Assembly: GCA_025354165.1 (NCBI GenBank)
Contig: JANXNI010000016.1
Location: 62,001 to 126,000 of the forward strand
DNA length: 64,000 bases
Source: Burkholderiales bacterium
Lineage (GTDB): Bacteria > Pseudomonadota > Gammaproteobacteria > Burkholderiales > Casimicrobiaceae
Direction of reading: 5' to 3'
The notes beneath the pieces are model-generated. The model ran no database searches. It saw only the letters and a list, made by a program, of their open reading frames with translations, and was not told the DNA's origin. Shown piece after piece: positions 1 through 10,450 of the stretch (its first letter is position 1; every line of letters starts with the position of its first letter). The position numbers and the translations under genes are program-made.

Positions 1-1213
1 ATCTGCCGTCTTGTGGACAGCGGCGATGCGACCACGGTTTCATCGCCATCGTCCAGGTTTCGTTCGGCCAATAGAACCGCCACGGCTCGCTCAGGTTGCT
101 ATCGGCACCATCAAAATGCCAACCCGTAAACGCCTTGGCAAAACCCTGCACCACTTCCTCGGTGTAAGCGGGGATGAGATTGCCAGCACCGTCGCTCTTG
201 GGCGTTCCATCGTCATTGAGCATCACAGTGCCCACCGAGAAAAGCTGCAACAACTCGCGCGCATAGTTTTCGTTCGGCGCGTCCAGCGTGCTGCCGAGCA
301 TGTCGAGGTACACACCCATTGCCGGATGCAATGTGACGTCGCGGAGCAGCGTGCGGAAATTGCCGAACGCATGCACGCCCAGCATGTCCATGTAATTTGG
401 CACACCGGTGCCCGCATCGAGCAAGCGATTGTTGCCGATGGACACGACGAGAATCTGCATCAGCGCGTTCACCATACGCTGGCGCAGTTGATCGTTACCT
501 TCGAAGGCCTGTTTGTAAAACGCGGGGACGTTCACCGCCCACGGACAACCGTTGCTATCAGTGCAGCCGTTGGCACCACCTTTGTTGGCTGCGATTAGCC
601 CCGCAGCGTAGTTTGTGTACGAGGTTGCGGGCGCGTTGAATTGCTCATCGAGCCACGCGTTGGTACCAATGCCCTGCACGCGGTTGATCTCGTTGAGCGT
701 TGCGCCCCAGGTGCCTTGTTGCAACAGGCGCGCCGAGTCTTTGGCAGAGAAGCTCCCGAGCGCCGGTGCCGGGCAGCCCGAGTTCATGAACGTCTCAATC
801 GTCGCCGCTGTTTTGCGTTGCGCGTTCGGCGCAAACACAATGCCGTTCAGCCACGCGCCCGAAGTGAACCCCGACATGTAACGCGCGATGATCAACGCGT
901 CGGTCGCATTGAACGCACCATCGCCATCCACGTCGAGCCGCGACAGATTGGAGCTGATCACGGCTTCAATACCGGAAAGATTTGACGCAGACGCCACTTT
1001 GTTGATCAGGGGCGCGCCGCGCAATCCGACTGCGTAACGCAGAAGCAGCATGCCGTCGACGGAGAATTTTGGAGCGCCGGAAGCGCCAGTCACGTTGAAC
1101 GGACAATTGGCGATCTGCGCTTTGGAAACGCCCGGCAGCGCGAGAACACCCGAGCAAACCAACCCGAACATCCACGCTCGCCAACGCATCGACTGCATCA
1201 CCAAATTCTTCAT
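1..1213 (-). CDS. DUF1800 family protein with N-terminal dockerin-like module (partial, runs off left edge)
   Basis: This is an open frame from ATG at 1213 to the window edge, about 404 codons with no stop. It begins with a signal-like segment (residues 12-32, ending near SKAQ). Next come two EF-hand/dockerin-like repeats: residues 48-64 lack most calcium ligands, while residues 94-113 carry the canonical DVDGDGAFNATDALIIARYM. The rest has the look of the DUF1800 family, including LLQQGTWGAT, NEINRVQGIGTNAWLDEQ, RQRMVNALMQILVVS and ENYARELLQLFSVG. Members are secreted or periplasmic proteins of unknown activity, often encoded beside a DUF1501 gene, which would lie outside the window. The plus-strand frames over this region are antisense shadows. 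The family call is fairly firm; the role is unknown. Confidence 0.8.
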   Translation of the reverse strand, partial: MKNLVMQSMRWRAWMFGLVCSGVLALPGVSKAQIANCPFNVTGASGAPKFSVDGMLLLRYAVGLRGAPLINKVASASNLSGIEAVISSNLSRLDVDGDGAFNATDALIIARYMSGFTSGAWLNGIVFAPNAQRKTAATIETFMNSGCPAPALGSFSAKDSARLLQQGTWGATLNEINRVQGIGTNAWLDEQFNAPATSYTNYAAGLIAANKGGANGCTDSNGCPWAVNVPAFYKQAFEGNDQLRQRMVNALMQILVVSIGNNRLLDAGTGVPNYMDMLGVHAFGNFRTLLRDVTLHPAMGVYLDMLGSTLDAPNENYARELLQLFSVGTVMLNDDGTPKSDGAGNLIPAYTEEVVQGFAKAFTGWHFDGADSNLSEPWRFYWPNETWTMAMKPWSHRRCPQDGR

Positions 1214-1431
1214 GTAACCCTCAATCGCCCGACGCTCAGCGCCAAGGTTTGCATCCCCCAACCGAAGGATAACGTATGTAATGACGTTGGCATAGTGGCC
1301 GCGATCATTGGTCGATCGCGCGTTGCGCATACGCTCTACCCAAATCGTGAAATGTCGTAGGGTGAGTTTTCAACCCACCACAAATCGATACCAGCCAAGG
1401 TCGCATGGTGCGGCGAACCGCCCTATAAACT

Positions 1432-1704
<273 letters not shown>

Positions 1705-1755
1705 TCAAGGCGGATTGGATGCGACCGGAACACATCTAAATTGCAATTAGAAGGC

Positions 1756-2379
1756 TCACAAATTTGCAATCTCGTAAAACTTGTCCGCTCGATCTTTCGA
1801 TTCGGGATCGACGAGTTTGTACTTAGCACTGTCACGTAAAACTCCAATGAATTCTTCGATACTCGCGCGGGTCCGATTCTCAAGAATACGAAACGTATCG
1901 GGCGGATTTGAGAGTTCAAGCGATAACAGCAAATCGTGTTGCTTGCGAATGCACGCAAATAGGAGCTCGATATCCTCGACTCTAAGTTGGAATTTTGCGA
2001 GCCATCCTGAAAGATTTTCTTGAGCGTTCCAATGCGCAATAGCGTTGTGACGAATGCAGCGAACTCGAGCAATTACCGCTGCATACTCTGGTTCAACTAC
2101 CGGGAACGAGCTGTCGCGAGCACGGTACGCGCCGAAGCTAACCTGATCCAGATCTTTGTCGTCAAACAGGACAACTAGCCGGAGCAACACGTCTTCAAAA
2201 AGGTGCCCCTCAAAAGGTAAGAACTGCCATTTGGTCGAGTAAAACAGCGACGCAATCTCGGAGCTTTCACGACTTCTGCTGAGATGATCCCAAGCTACAA
2301 AACTGCACCAACATCCACGCGCGTTAGCCAGAACCTTTAACCGCAAGTCAGTAAGGTCAAGCGCGCTAAGTTTTTTCAT
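1756..2379 (-). CDS. HEPN/AbiU2-like helical protein
   Basis: This is a 207-residue, mostly helical protein starting 17 bp after the alaS stop on the same strand. The most telling piece is RCIRHNAIAH at residues 107-116, where R110 and H116 fit the Rx4-6H catalytic motif of HEPN RNases and AbiU2-like abortive-infection proteins. It is preceded by helices with an aromatic and acidic pattern (FEDVLLRLVVLFDD), as in those families. The DNA is visibly richer in A+T than alaS beside it, which suggests acquisition. No strong ribosome-binding site precedes the ATG, so translation may be coupled to alaS or begin elsewhere. Family assignment is by motif and helix pattern only. Confidence 0.55.
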   Translation of the reverse strand: MKKLSALDLTDLRLKVLANARGCWCSFVAWDHLSRSRESSEIASLFYSTKWQFLPFEGHLFEDVLLRLVVLFDDKDLDQVSFGAYRARDSSFPVVEPEYAAVIARVRCIRHNAIAHWNAQENLSGWLAKFQLRVEDIELLFACIRKQHDLLLSLELSNPPDTFRILENRTRASIEEFIGVLRDSAKYKLVDPESKDRADKFYEIANL

Positions 2380-2396
2380 TTGAGAAACACGATGCG

Positions 2397-5000
2397 TCAG
2401 CTAAGCGATGCCAGTGCCTCACCCAACTTCGAACCGTCCGTCCCACCGGCCATAGCCATATCAGGTCGTCCGCCACCCTTCCCGCCTACTACGGCAGCAG
2501 CTTTGCCAACGATGTCGCCGGCCTTGAACTTGCCAACCAAATCAGCGGTAACACCAGCGCACAGAGCAACTTTGCCATCCGCAGATTTACTGCCGAGCAA
2601 CACAACGCCAGAACCCAGTTTATTCTTAAGCTGATCAACCATTTCGCGCAGCGCTTTCGCATCCGCGCCTTCGATTTCTGCGCTCAGGAATTTCACGCCA
2701 TCTTTCTCGACGACTTTGTTCAAGAGATCGCCACCGGCTGCTGCAGCTAGTTTGCTCTTGAGCGCGTTGAGCTCTTTCTCCAGCGCTTTGACGTGGTCCT
2801 GAATTTGCGCGATCTTTGTCGTGACTTCAGCCTGCGGAATTTTGAGTGCGCCGGCAACGTCTGCCATGCGCGCATCAAGCGCCTGCACGAAGGCCATAGC
2901 GTTCAAGCCGGTGACTGCTTCTACGCGGCGCACGCCTGCTGCAACGCCGCCCTCAGAGATGATTTTGAAGAAGCCAATATCGCCGGTGCGCTTCACGTGG
3001 GTGCCACCGCAGAACTCTTTGCTGCTGCCGATTTCTAGCACGCGGACTTCGTCGCCGTACTTCTCACCGAACAGCATCGTTGCGCCGCTGGTCTTGGCTT
3101 TTTCGATGCCCATGACTTCCGCGTGCGTCGCGGTGTTAGCGACGATTTCGGCGTTGACCTTGGCCTCGACTTCGCGGATTTGTGCGTCGGTCATCGGCGC
3201 GTTGTGCGCGAAGTCGAAACGCGTTTTGTCCGCGTCAACCAGCGAGCCTTTTTGCGCGACGTGTGTGCCGAGCACTTCACGAAGCGCCTTGTGCATGATG
3301 TGCGTGACCGAGTGATTGCGTACGGTGCGAGCGCGCGCGTCGAAGTCCACCTGCGCAGCGACCGTGTCGCCCACGCGCAGCTCGCCGTTTTGCATGACGC
3401 CGTGATGGCCGAACACATCGGGCTGGACTTTCAGTGTGTCTTCCACGGTGAACAGCGTGAGGCAAACGCCGGATTTGCTGAGTTCGCCCGTGTCGCCCAC
3501 TTGACCGCCCGACTCCGCGTAGAACGGTGTGCGGTCGAGCACGACGATGCCCTGATCACCTGTAACGAGCGAATCCACCGCAGTGCCGTCTTTGTAAAGC
3601 GCAACGACGCGGCCCTCTTCCGATAGCGATTCGTAGCCACGGAAATTTGTTTTCGGGCCGTTGTAGGCGAGCACCGCGTCGGCCTTGAATTTGCCAGCGG
3701 CGCGCGCAGTAGTGCGCTGCTTTTCCATCGCGGTTTCAAAGCCCGCTTCGTCCACGGTCACGCCGCGTTCGCGACAGACGTCCGCCGTCAAGTCGAGTGG
3801 GAAACCAAAGGTGTCGTAGAGCTGGAAGGCGATTGCGCCGTCGAGCGTGTTCGATCCATCGGCAAGCGCTTTTTCGAGAATCGCCATGCCGTGCACCAGC
3901 GTTTCACCAAAACGGATTTCTTCGCTATGAAGCGTTTCGGCTACACGATCTTTCGCGGCGCGCAGCTCGGGATATGCCTCGCCCATTTGCGCATCGAGAT
4001 CCGCCACCATCTTGTAGAAAAATGGTTTGGTCTGGCCGAGTTTGTAGCCGTGACGCAGCGCGCGGCGAATGATCCGGCGCAGCACGTAGCCGCGGCCTTC
4101 GTTGCTCGGAATAACGCCGTCGGTGATGAGGAACGAGCAGGCGCGAATGTGATCGGCGATCACGCGCAGGCTTGGGTTTGCGAGGTCGGCGCAACCTGTT
4201 TCTCGTGAAGCCGCGTTGATCAGCGCGACAAATAAATCAATCTCGTAATTCGAGTGCACATGTTGCAGGATCGCAGCGAGGCGCTCGATGCCCATGCCGG
4301 TGTCGATGGAGGGCTTCGGCAGCGGCAACATCGGGCCGTCTTTGACCTCGCGGTTGAATTGCATGAACACGAGGTTCCAGATTTCGATGAAGCGATCACC
4401 GTCTTCACCGGGCGAGCCGGGCGGGCCGCCGGGGATGTGCGCGCCGTGGTCGTAGAAAATTTCCGAGCATGGGCCGCAGGGGCCAATGTCGCCCATCATC
4501 CAGAAATTGTCGGACGCGTAGCGCGCGCCTTTGTTGTCGCCGATGCGCACGATGCGATCCTCGGGGACGCCGATTTCATCGCGCCAGATTCCGAACGCTT
4601 CGTCGTCATCAGCGTAGACGGTGACGAGCAGTTTTTCTTTCGGCAGCGCGTAGACGACGGTCAGCAATTCCCAAGCGTATTTGATGGCGTCGCGCTTGAA
4701 ATAGTCGCCGAACGAGAAGTTGCCGAGCATCTCGAAAAACGTGTGATGGCGCGCGGTGTAGCCGACGTTTTCCAGATCGTTGTGCTTGCCGCCCGCGCGC
4801 ACGCTGCGCTGCGAGCTGGTGGCGCGTTGGTAGGCGCGTTTTTCCACCCCGGTGAACACGTCCTTAAACTGCACCATGCCGGAGTTCACAAACATGAGCG
4901 TCGGATCGGCCGCGATAAAGAGCGGCGACGATGCAACGCGCGTGTGGCCTTTGGATTCAAAGAAGCTTAAGAACTTTTCCCGGATATCAGCAAGTTTCAT
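2397..5000 (-). CDS. alaS: Alanine--tRNA ligase
   Basis: AlaRS charges tRNA-Ala with alanine in the cytosol and clears mischarged Ser and Gly. The start was set at the ATG at 5000 ([19 protein letters not shown]), the conserved family N-terminus. The longer frame to 5159 adds 53 residues that do not look conserved. This gives 867 residues, normal for bacteria. Visible landmarks are the class II motif region ([18 protein letters not shown]), [17 protein letters not shown], the editing-domain zinc ligands in NHSVTHIMH and EFCGGTHV, and the C-terminal glycine-rich [12 protein letters not shown]. It is followed by the HEPN-like gene and separated from a divergent MFS gene by one 116-bp element. 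Confidence 0.97.
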   Translation of the reverse strand: MKLADIREKFLSFFESKGHTRVASSPLFIAADPTLMFVNSGMVQFKDVFTGVEKRAYQRATSSQRSVRAGGKHNDLENVGYTARHHTFFEMLGNFSFGDYFKRDAIKYAWELLTVVYALPKEKLLVTVYADDDEAFGIWRDEIGVPEDRIVRIGDNKGARYASDNFWMMGDIGPCGPCSEIFYDHGAHIPGGPPGSPGEDGDRFIEIWNLVFMQFNREVKDGPMLPLPKPSIDTGMGIERLAAILQHVHSNYEIDLFVALINAASRETGCADLANPSLRVIADHIRACSFLITDGVIPSNEGRGYVLRRIIRRALRHGYKLGQTKPFFYKMVADLDAQMGEAYPELRAAKDRVAETLHSEEIRFGETLVHGMAILEKALADGSNTLDGAIAFQLYDTFGFPLDLTADVCRERGVTVDEAGFETAMEKQRTTARAAGKFKADAVLAYNGPKTNFRGYESLSEEGRVVALYKDGTAVDSLVTGDQGIVVLDRTPFYAESGGQVGDTGELSKSGVCLTLFTVEDTLKVQPDVFGHHGVMQNGELRVGDTVAAQVDFDARARTVRNHSVTHIMHKALREVLGTHVAQKGSLVDADKTRFDFAHNAPMTDAQIREVEAKVNAEIVANTATHAEVMGIEKAKTSGATMLFGEKYGDEVRVLEIGSSKEFCGGTHVKRTGDIGFFKIISEGGVAAGVRRVEAVTGLNAMAFVQALDARMADVAGALKIPQAEVTTKIAQIQDHVKALEKELNALKSKLAAAAGGDLLNKVVEKDGVKFLSAEIEGADAKALREMVDQLKNKLGSGVVLLGSKSADGKVALCAGVTADLVGKFKAGDIVGKAAAVVGGKGGGRPDMAMAGGTDGSKLGEALASLS

Positions 5001-5185
5001 GTGTGTTTTTGGCAGTGAATGGAATCGGTTGCGGTGGGATGCTTGATGATCCCTTAGGCTCGGCTCTGCGTCAGTCGAGTCGGGCGAAGCCGTTGATTTT
5101 ACGGGGCGAAGTGTGAGCGCGCACCGACGAAGAAATTGTGAATCAGGCCGAATCGGCATAGCTGCGCCGGATGCGACAGAGAATA

Positions 5186-5301
5186 CAGCTTTTCGCTGAA
5201 ACGCCTATTTTACTTGGGCTAAAGTGAATATACGCACCTTATCGACTTTATATATTATCGAGCCTTAGCCCATGTTCAGTAGTCGTTTCACGCGAAAGCT
5301 G
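5186..5301. repeat. 116-bp palindromic intergenic element, copy 1
   Basis: The left end CAGCTTTTCGCTGAAACG pairs with the right end CGTTTCACGCGAAAGCTG, an 18-bp terminal inverted repeat with two differences. An inner inverted repeat, GGGCTAA at 5216-5222 and TTAGCCC at 5265-5271, encloses an AT-rich centre with TCGACTTTATA. The element sits between the divergent starts of alaS and the MFS gene, so it fills most of this 364-bp intergenic region. It is one of seven related copies in the window. Confidence 0.85.
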
Positions 5302-5364
5302 ATCGGCTCACACAACTGAGACAACTGCGCCAAAAGCTCGAACCAACGCGAGATAATCGAGCAC

Positions 5365-6612
5365 TTGAAACGTTTGCCCCCCGCTCAGCTCGTCACCGAC
5401 GAGCAATCTGTACCGTCAGACCCGCAAGACCTGCCGCAGCTTCAGCCGGCCGCCCCAGCGTCGGCGCGCTTGCCGCGCGAGCTCTATGTGCTCGTGCTGC
5501 TCTTGATCCTTGCGCACACTGCCTTCAACGGTATCCGCATCACCACGTCGCTGGCAGCCATTAAGGCGGGCGGCGGCGCGTTGTGGGTGGGTTTGCTCAC
5601 GGCCATGTTCAACATCGTTCCGGCATTTGTCGCGATCCGTGTTGGCCGCATGATCGACCGTGTTCCGCTGCGGCGTCCGCTCGTGCTCGGCTGCGTGATC
5701 GTGGCCATTGGCGGCACCGTGGCTGCGATTGAGCCGATGCTGGGCATCCTCGCGCTGTGCGCCAGCGCGATTGGCCTTGGCTGGATGGCCATTGCCGCGT
5801 CGTCGCAATACGCGGTCGGCTTATACGGCGGTGGCGTCAATCGCGTCCGTGCATTCAGCGTGATGTCGATGGGTTTCTCGATTTCAAGTTTTCTGGGGCC
5901 GCTAATTGCGGGCCTGATGATTGATCATGTGAGCTACCAGGCCGCGTTTGGCGTGTTGGCGGTGCTGCCGGTGATTTCTGCGATCGCGCTGTCCACCCGC
6001 TTACTAAAGCTACCGACCGCGCCGCCGCGCTCCAACACCGAGAATGGCGGCGCGCGTGAACTGTTCGCGATGCCTACGTTGCGAAACACGCTGATCACCG
6101 CAGCGTTCATCACCGTGGGCTGGGACTTGTACGCCTTTATGGTGCCAGTGCTTGGCAGTCACCTCGGGCTTTCGGCAACGCAGATTGGCTCGGTGCTCTC
6201 GCTCTTTGCCATTGCGGTGTTCGTCGTTCGCTTTTTCATGACGACGTTGACCCGGCGACTCGGCGAAACCGGCGTGATGATCGCCGCCATGACACTCGCG
6301 GGTTTCACGTTTCTCGCGTTCTCTTTTGCCAACAGTTATTCGCTGATGCTGACGCTCTCGTTTGTCATCGGCTTGGGCCTCGGCGCGAGCCAGCCGATCA
6401 TCCTGTCGCTCTTGCACGATGCCTCGCCGCCCGGGCGCATCGGCGAAGTCAACGGCATGCGCATGACGCTGATTTCAACCAGCCAATGGACGATGCCGCT
6501 GGTGTTCGGAATGCTCTCGGCGAGCACCGGCATGCTGCCGCTGTTTTTGATCGTCGGCGGCGGAATTTTGTCAGGCAGCGTTTTCGCGCGGCGAAAGTTG
6601 CCACGCGGCTAA
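5365..6612 (+). CDS. Major facilitator superfamily transporter
   Basis: This 415-residue inner-membrane protein has about 12 hydrophobic helices beginning near residue 40, after a hydrophilic proline-rich leader. The MFS signature between helices 2 and 3 reads as RVGRMIDRVPLRRPL, and the second half begins after LLKLPTAPPRSNTENGG. The substrate cannot be read from sequence; the general shape is that of a drug/metabolite exporter. The start used is a TTG at 5365; a later internal start is possible because the leader is not conserved-looking. The gene is divergent from alaS across a 116-bp element. Confidence 0.85.
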   Translation: MKRLPPAQLVTDEQSVPSDPQDLPQLQPAAPASARLPRELYVLVLLLILAHTAFNGIRITTSLAAIKAGGGALWVGLLTAMFNIVPAFVAIRVGRMIDRVPLRRPLVLGCVIVAIGGTVAAIEPMLGILALCASAIGLGWMAIAASSQYAVGLYGGGVNRVRAFSVMSMGFSISSFLGPLIAGLMIDHVSYQAAFGVLAVLPVISAIALSTRLLKLPTAPPRSNTENGGARELFAMPTLRNTLITAAFITVGWDLYAFMVPVLGSHLGLSATQIGSVLSLFAIAVFVVRFFMTTLTRRLGETGVMIAAMTLAGFTFLAFSFANSYSLMLTLSFVIGLGLGASQPIILSLLHDASPPGRIGEVNGMRMTLISTSQWTMPLVFGMLSASTGMLPLFLIVGGGILSGSVFARRKLPRG

Positions 6613-6662
6613 CGACGAAGGATACTTGCCGCCTTCCACGACTTCGATGATCGAAGGGGCGC

Positions 6663-7451
6663 ATGGGCGAGCCAACAGGTGCCAGAGTTTCGAAAGCTGA
6701 AAAAGCGACGAAAAAACTAGCCGGACAGGCAGCCGTGCAGGCGACTCAACGCAGCGCCTTCCTCTGGCGTGATCGCCCGCCGCTTCCGGTGGCGTCGCTG
6801 GCGCTGACGACGCCGCAGCGGTTGTCGCGTCTGATGGATTCATTGTTCCGGAACAGCGTGCCGATCTATGGTTTGCTGTTTTTGCATTACGATGCGCAGC
6901 GCATGATGTTGCTGTATTTTGTCGACACCTGGATCAGCTTGATCATGGTCGCTGCGCTCGATGCCAGGCTCACGCAGCGCAGCGCCAACGCCGGGGCGGG
7001 CAATGGCCGCAGCCTGATCGCGAATTACGTGGATGCGGTCGTCTCCGCTATTTTGGTGATCTCGGTGCTGATGATTCCAGTGGCGGCTCCAGCGCTGTTC
7101 ATGTCGTTCTCGGAAGGCAAATCCCTGCTCGCGACAGACAGCACGCTATGGCCGCTGGTCGGGGCAAACGCGGCGGCGGCAGCCATCAGCTTTCTGCTGC
7201 AATCATTCACCATGCCCAACAATTCGGCCACGGAGGCGCAGTTCAAACATCGCTTTCAACTGACTTTTTTTCGCTGGCTCGCAGTCGTCGTGATGTTCTA
7301 TGTTTTGTTGCAATTTATTGGTTTCAGCACGATTTCGATTTATTTGATGGTGATCGTTTACAGCGGATTCTCGGTATTTGGTGATTGTTTTCCGGAGCAG
7401 ATTGAAAGGATCCCCGAATTCCTGAAGAACATGAATAAGCGGCCTCCGTAG
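6663..7451 (+). CDS. Uncharacterised multipass membrane protein
   Basis: The product has 262 residues. A basic, soluble N-terminus (to about residue 58) is followed by RLMDSLFRNSVPIYGLLFLHYD and then some five or six hydrophobic segments near residues 62-72, 78-96, 122-148, 158-175, 200-218 and 222-240. No signal peptide, catalytic motif or named domain was recognised. It lies 50 bp downstream of the MFS gene on the same strand and may be co-transcribed, but nothing links the two functionally. Confidence 0.7.
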   Translation: MGEPTGARVSKAEKATKKLAGQAAVQATQRSAFLWRDRPPLPVASLALTTPQRLSRLMDSLFRNSVPIYGLLFLHYDAQRMMLLYFVDTWISLIMVAALDARLTQRSANAGAGNGRSLIANYVDAVVSAILVISVLMIPVAAPALFMSFSEGKSLLATDSTLWPLVGANAAAAAISFLLQSFTMPNNSATEAQFKHRFQLTFFRWLAVVVMFYVLLQFIGFSTISIYLMVIVYSGFSVFGDCFPEQIERIPEFLKNMNKRPP

Positions 7452-7535
7452 CGTAGCGCGTGCTTTCGCTGCCGCAGATTGACAACTGTATTTGCATACA
7501 CTATTCTGTCATCACAATAAAAAACGAGGCTGTCA

Positions 7536-7973
7536 ATGAAAATCCCACGAATGAGCATGATCACGCTAGGCGTGGCGGATCTGGATAAAGCGACCGATTT
7601 TTACGAACGGGTGCTCGCTACGCCGCCGAATAAAACGCACGACGGTGTGCGCTTTATTGAGCTGCCGGGCGTGTGGCTTGGGCTTTATCCACTGGCTGAT
7701 CTGGCGAAAGATGTTGCGCCTGACGTGCCCGCGATGCGCAGCGGATTTCCCGGCTTCTCACTGGCGCACAACGCACGCAGCGATAGCGAAGTCAGCGCCA
7801 TTTGCGAGCGCGCGCGTGCTGCAGGTGCAACGATCGTGAAGGAACCGCAGGCTACATTCTGGGGCGGTTTTCACTGCTATTTCACCGACCCCGACGGCTA
7901 CTACTGGGAGGTCGCCTACGGCGACATGTTCGCGTTTGACGCGCACGGTGACATGCACTGGAAGGTTGCGTGA
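7536..7973 (+). CDS. VOC (glyoxalase/bleomycin-resistance fold) protein
   Basis: This 145-residue protein has paired beta-alpha-beta-beta-beta modules typical of vicinal oxygen chelate proteins: MSMITLGVADLDKATDFYE at the N-terminus and FHCYFTDPDGYYWEVAYG near the C-terminus. The Asp-Pro-Asp-Gly turn followed by the glutamate metal ligand is clear. The substrate is unknown; relatives range from lyases to resistance proteins. A GAGG ribosome-binding site lies six bases before the ATG. Its TGA overlaps the ATG of the following tag gene, so the two are probably translated together. Confidence 0.85.
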   Translation: MKIPRMSMITLGVADLDKATDFYERVLATPPNKTHDGVRFIELPGVWLGLYPLADLAKDVAPDVPAMRSGFPGFSLAHNARSDSEVSAICERARAAGATIVKEPQATFWGGFHCYFTDPDGYYWEVAYGDMFAFDAHGDMHWKVA

Positions 7974-8656
7974 TGGCTGAGAAAAAGGCAGAGAAAACGC
8001 CGAAAAAAGAGGTCGCGAAAAAAGTTGCGCTACCTGCTCCGCCCAAAGTGACATCGGACGGTCGACCGCGCTGTTCATGGGCCACGGGCATCCCGTATTT
8101 CTACGAAAAGTATCACGACGAAGAATGGGGCGTGCCCTGTTTCGACGAACACAAGATGTTTGAGATGATGATTCTTGAGGGCGCGCAGGCCGGGTTGTCG
8201 TGGCAGACTGTGCTGGCCAAACGCGAAAACTACCGCAAGGCGTTCGATGATTTCAATGTCGAAAAGATCGCGCGATATCAGGAGCCAAAGATTCAGAAGC
8301 TTCTGCTTGATGCTGGCATTATTCGCAATCAGTTAAAGATTCGCGCAGCGGTGACCAACGCGCTGGCTCTGCTCACGTTGCGCGAAACCGCGGCTCGCCC
8401 CGACTTTGCGCTGACCGACTTTTTCTGGCAATTCGTCGATGGCAAACCGAAGCAGAACGCGCTGAAGCGACGTGAAGACATCAAGGCAACGACACCCGAA
8501 TCCGACGCGCTATCGAAGGCATTGCTCAAAGCCGGATTCAAGTTTGTTGGCTCCACCATCGTCTACGCGCACATGCAGGCCTGCGGCATGGTGAACGACC
8601 ACTTGACGACGTGCTTTCGCTATGAGGCGGTGCGGGAGATGGGACGAAAACTGTAG
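7973..8656 (+). CDS. tag: DNA-3-methyladenine glycosylase I
   Basis: Tag excises 3-methyladenine from alkylated DNA (base-excision repair, cytosol). Family landmarks are RCSWATG, YHDEEWGVP, MFEMMILEGAQAGLSWQTVL, KFVGSTIVYAHMQACGMVNDH and a final TTCF, which supply the Cys/His zinc ligands and the aromatic base pocket. The N-terminal 28 or so residues form a lysine-rich extension (EKKAEKTPKKEVAKK) not needed for the fold. The ATG at 7973 overlaps the VOC stop in a TGATG; a GTG one codon earlier is the alternative start. Confidence 0.93.
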   Translation: MAEKKAEKTPKKEVAKKVALPAPPKVTSDGRPRCSWATGIPYFYEKYHDEEWGVPCFDEHKMFEMMILEGAQAGLSWQTVLAKRENYRKAFDDFNVEKIARYQEPKIQKLLLDAGIIRNQLKIRAAVTNALALLTLRETAARPDFALTDFFWQFVDGKPKQNALKRREDIKATTPESDALSKALLKAGFKFVGSTIVYAHMQACGMVNDHLTTCFRYEAVREMGRKL

Positions 8657-8841
8657 GTCGAAACACAGCGCGGTTCTGAAATTTTCTGGAGCATTGGATG
8701 TAGCGTGCGCACCTGACTGGGTACCACTGTTTCGTAACAACAGCGATGAAAATTAATTGGCGCAGTGACGGCGTGCCTTCCGCTGCACACCTGCTCGACT
8801 ACTTCCTCTCACGTTGCGGAGATGTAGACGAGGATTTAGGG

Positions 8842-10089
8842 TCAATCAAACAACGATCCAAGCAAACTTCCAAGCCCGTCTGTCACCAGATCAACAAGCC
8901 CTTCACCGGCAGATGAGGCGACGTCGCCCGCGACGTCGAACGCACCGCTGCCAACGCTCTCTAGCGCGCTTCCGCCAAGATCGGAGACAACGCCGCTAGC
9001 GGCGTCAGCGACGCTGGATGAGGAACTACTGGAGAAGAGATTTCCAAGTTCGCTCATAAAGCCACCGCCAGAGTCGCCAATCGCGCTTGTCGCGCTGGAC
9101 GCGCCTCCGAAAAGAGCGTCGGTTGCGCTCGGCAGCGCAGAGCCGAGACCCGAGGCCGCATCCGTGGCGAAGCCTGAACTCAGGCTGCCGCCCAGACCCG
9201 AGCCGAACAAGGCATCGGTCGCGCTCGGCAGTCCGTCCGCAGCGCCGCTGTGAATCGAATCGAGCAAACCGCCGGTAACGGTCGAACCAGTATCGGCAAG
9301 GGCGCTGCCTGCGCCCGCTCCCACCGCAGCGGGAACGACCCGCGAAGCGCCGCTGCCAAGGCCACGCACGGCGACCCGCCCGAGCGCGAACAGAATGTCG
9401 GTCGCAAGATCAGACGAGTTGTAGCCGAAGCCGCCTGACCCGGAACCGCTGTATCCGTAGTTTGGCGACGCGCCGGGAGCCTGCTTTGGCATTTGCTGCT
9501 GCCGCTCCTGCAAATAGTGATCAATCGCTGTTTTTGCCGCGTCACGGTCGAACACCGAGACGGGAGCGCGACAATATTCACAGGCGTCGGTTTTGCCGAT
9601 ATTGACCGATGCGCCGCAGCCAGAGCATTTGATTTGCTGCACAGTGGCGGCGAGCTTCGAGCGCTCAAGTTGCGTCAGTTCGCGGACAAATTGCTTCTCG
9701 GCGAGGAAGTTGTAGAAGGTGGTGAGGCGTCCATGTCCTTTTGGGCAGGACTGGTAGGCGAAACGCGTGTTCTTGACGCGATCATTGACCAGACTCATGC
9801 CGGTGCCACAGGTCACGCAGCGCAGACCCTCGCCGAATTTGCTCGCCGCCGTGCTGGACGTGCCGCCGCGCTCGTTGATTAGCTGAAATAGCGCGACCGT
9901 GCCATCCGGGGAGAGTTGTGTGCTTTCCCACTGGTCAAACCAGATCGCGTTGCAGTCGTGGCAAACGTCAATTTCAATATTCTGGTTGTAGTGGCCGGGC
10001 AGCGAGTAGAGCGACATGAGCGTGCTGCAATTGGTGCAGTGCCGAGTCGAGGGTGCGCTCGTGAGAGGGGGAAATTGGGAGGCAGACAT
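8842..10089 (-). CDS. Multi-zinc-ribbon protein with Gly/Ser/Ala-rich C-terminus
   Basis: The start was set at 10089 (MSASQFPPL); the frame extends 27 codons further without support. Within the first about 190 residues there are at least five CxxC knuckles (HCTNCSTLM, VCHDCNAIWFD, RCVTCGTGM, KCSGCGASV, ACEYCRAP), of TFIIB-like zinc-ribbon type. The remaining half is low-complexity Gly/Ser/Ala with repeated SATDALFG blocks and no predicted catalytic site. The role is unknown; the layout suggests a metal- or protein-binding scaffold. It converges on the tag gene. Confidence 0.7.
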   Translation of the reverse strand: MSASQFPPLTSAPSTRHCTNCSTLMSLYSLPGHYNQNIEIDVCHDCNAIWFDQWESTQLSPDGTVALFQLINERGGTSSTAASKFGEGLRCVTCGTGMSLVNDRVKNTRFAYQSCPKGHGRLTTFYNFLAEKQFVRELTQLERSKLAATVQQIKCSGCGASVNIGKTDACEYCRAPVSVFDRDAAKTAIDHYLQERQQQMPKQAPGASPNYGYSGSGSGGFGYNSSDLATDILFALGRVAVRGLGSGASRVVPAAVGAGAGSALADTGSTVTGGLLDSIHSGAADGLPSATDALFGSGLGGSLSSGFATDAASGLGSALPSATDALFGGASSATSAIGDSGGGFMSELGNLFSSSSSSSVADAASGVVSDLGGSALESVGSGAFDVAGDVASSAGEGLVDLVTDGLGSLLGSLFD

Positions 10090-10450
10090 GGTGGCTTCTC
10101 TTGCGGCTAACGGGCCCAGGCATTGCGAACAACGTAAATGAGGATGCGAACGCAGCAAGCTTAGCGACAAATGCGCCGGTTTGCGCGCAAGCGGCGTGGC
10201 AAGCGACGGCGCGCGGCGTCAAGGGACAAGGCAACGAGATGTGCGACGAGCCGGCAATCCACACTACTTGCCTCTGCACCAGAAAGCGCCGAGAAGCTGA
10301 CGTAACCCTGTAGGAGCTACCGGGCTACACGACGCTATTGGTTTTACCTTCGCCCTTGAAGGAGCGGCTTGCCGCGACCACGGTGGCAACCTTAGCACAG
10401 GGTCGCGGCAAGCCGCTCCTGCACGGGCAACGGCGGACGGATTTTTTTCA
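10090..10450. other. Intergenic region with a REP-like hairpin
   Basis: This stretch lies between the zinc-ribbon gene and recX. Apart from the hairpin at 10361-10419, no gene or RNA was recognised. A small plus-strand frame at 10101-10313 has no supporting features. Confidence 0.5.
10361..10419. repeat. REP-like perfect hairpin, GGAGCGGCTTGCCGCGACC family
   Basis: The left arm GGAGCGGCTTGCCGCGACC (10361-10379) and the right arm GGTCGCGGCAAGCCGCTCC (10401-10419) are perfect reverse complements of 19 bp around a 21-bp loop. The same sequence recurs at 43199-43257. It lies downstream of recX and close to its stop, where it could stabilise or end the transcript. Confidence 0.85.

Noticed and set aside
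11-598. Plus-strand open frame of 195 codons
   Set aside because: It is antisense to the partial DUF1800 gene, whose minus-strand frame is continuous and matches a known family.
4254-4970. Plus-strand frame of 238 codons
   Set aside because: Antisense to alaS.
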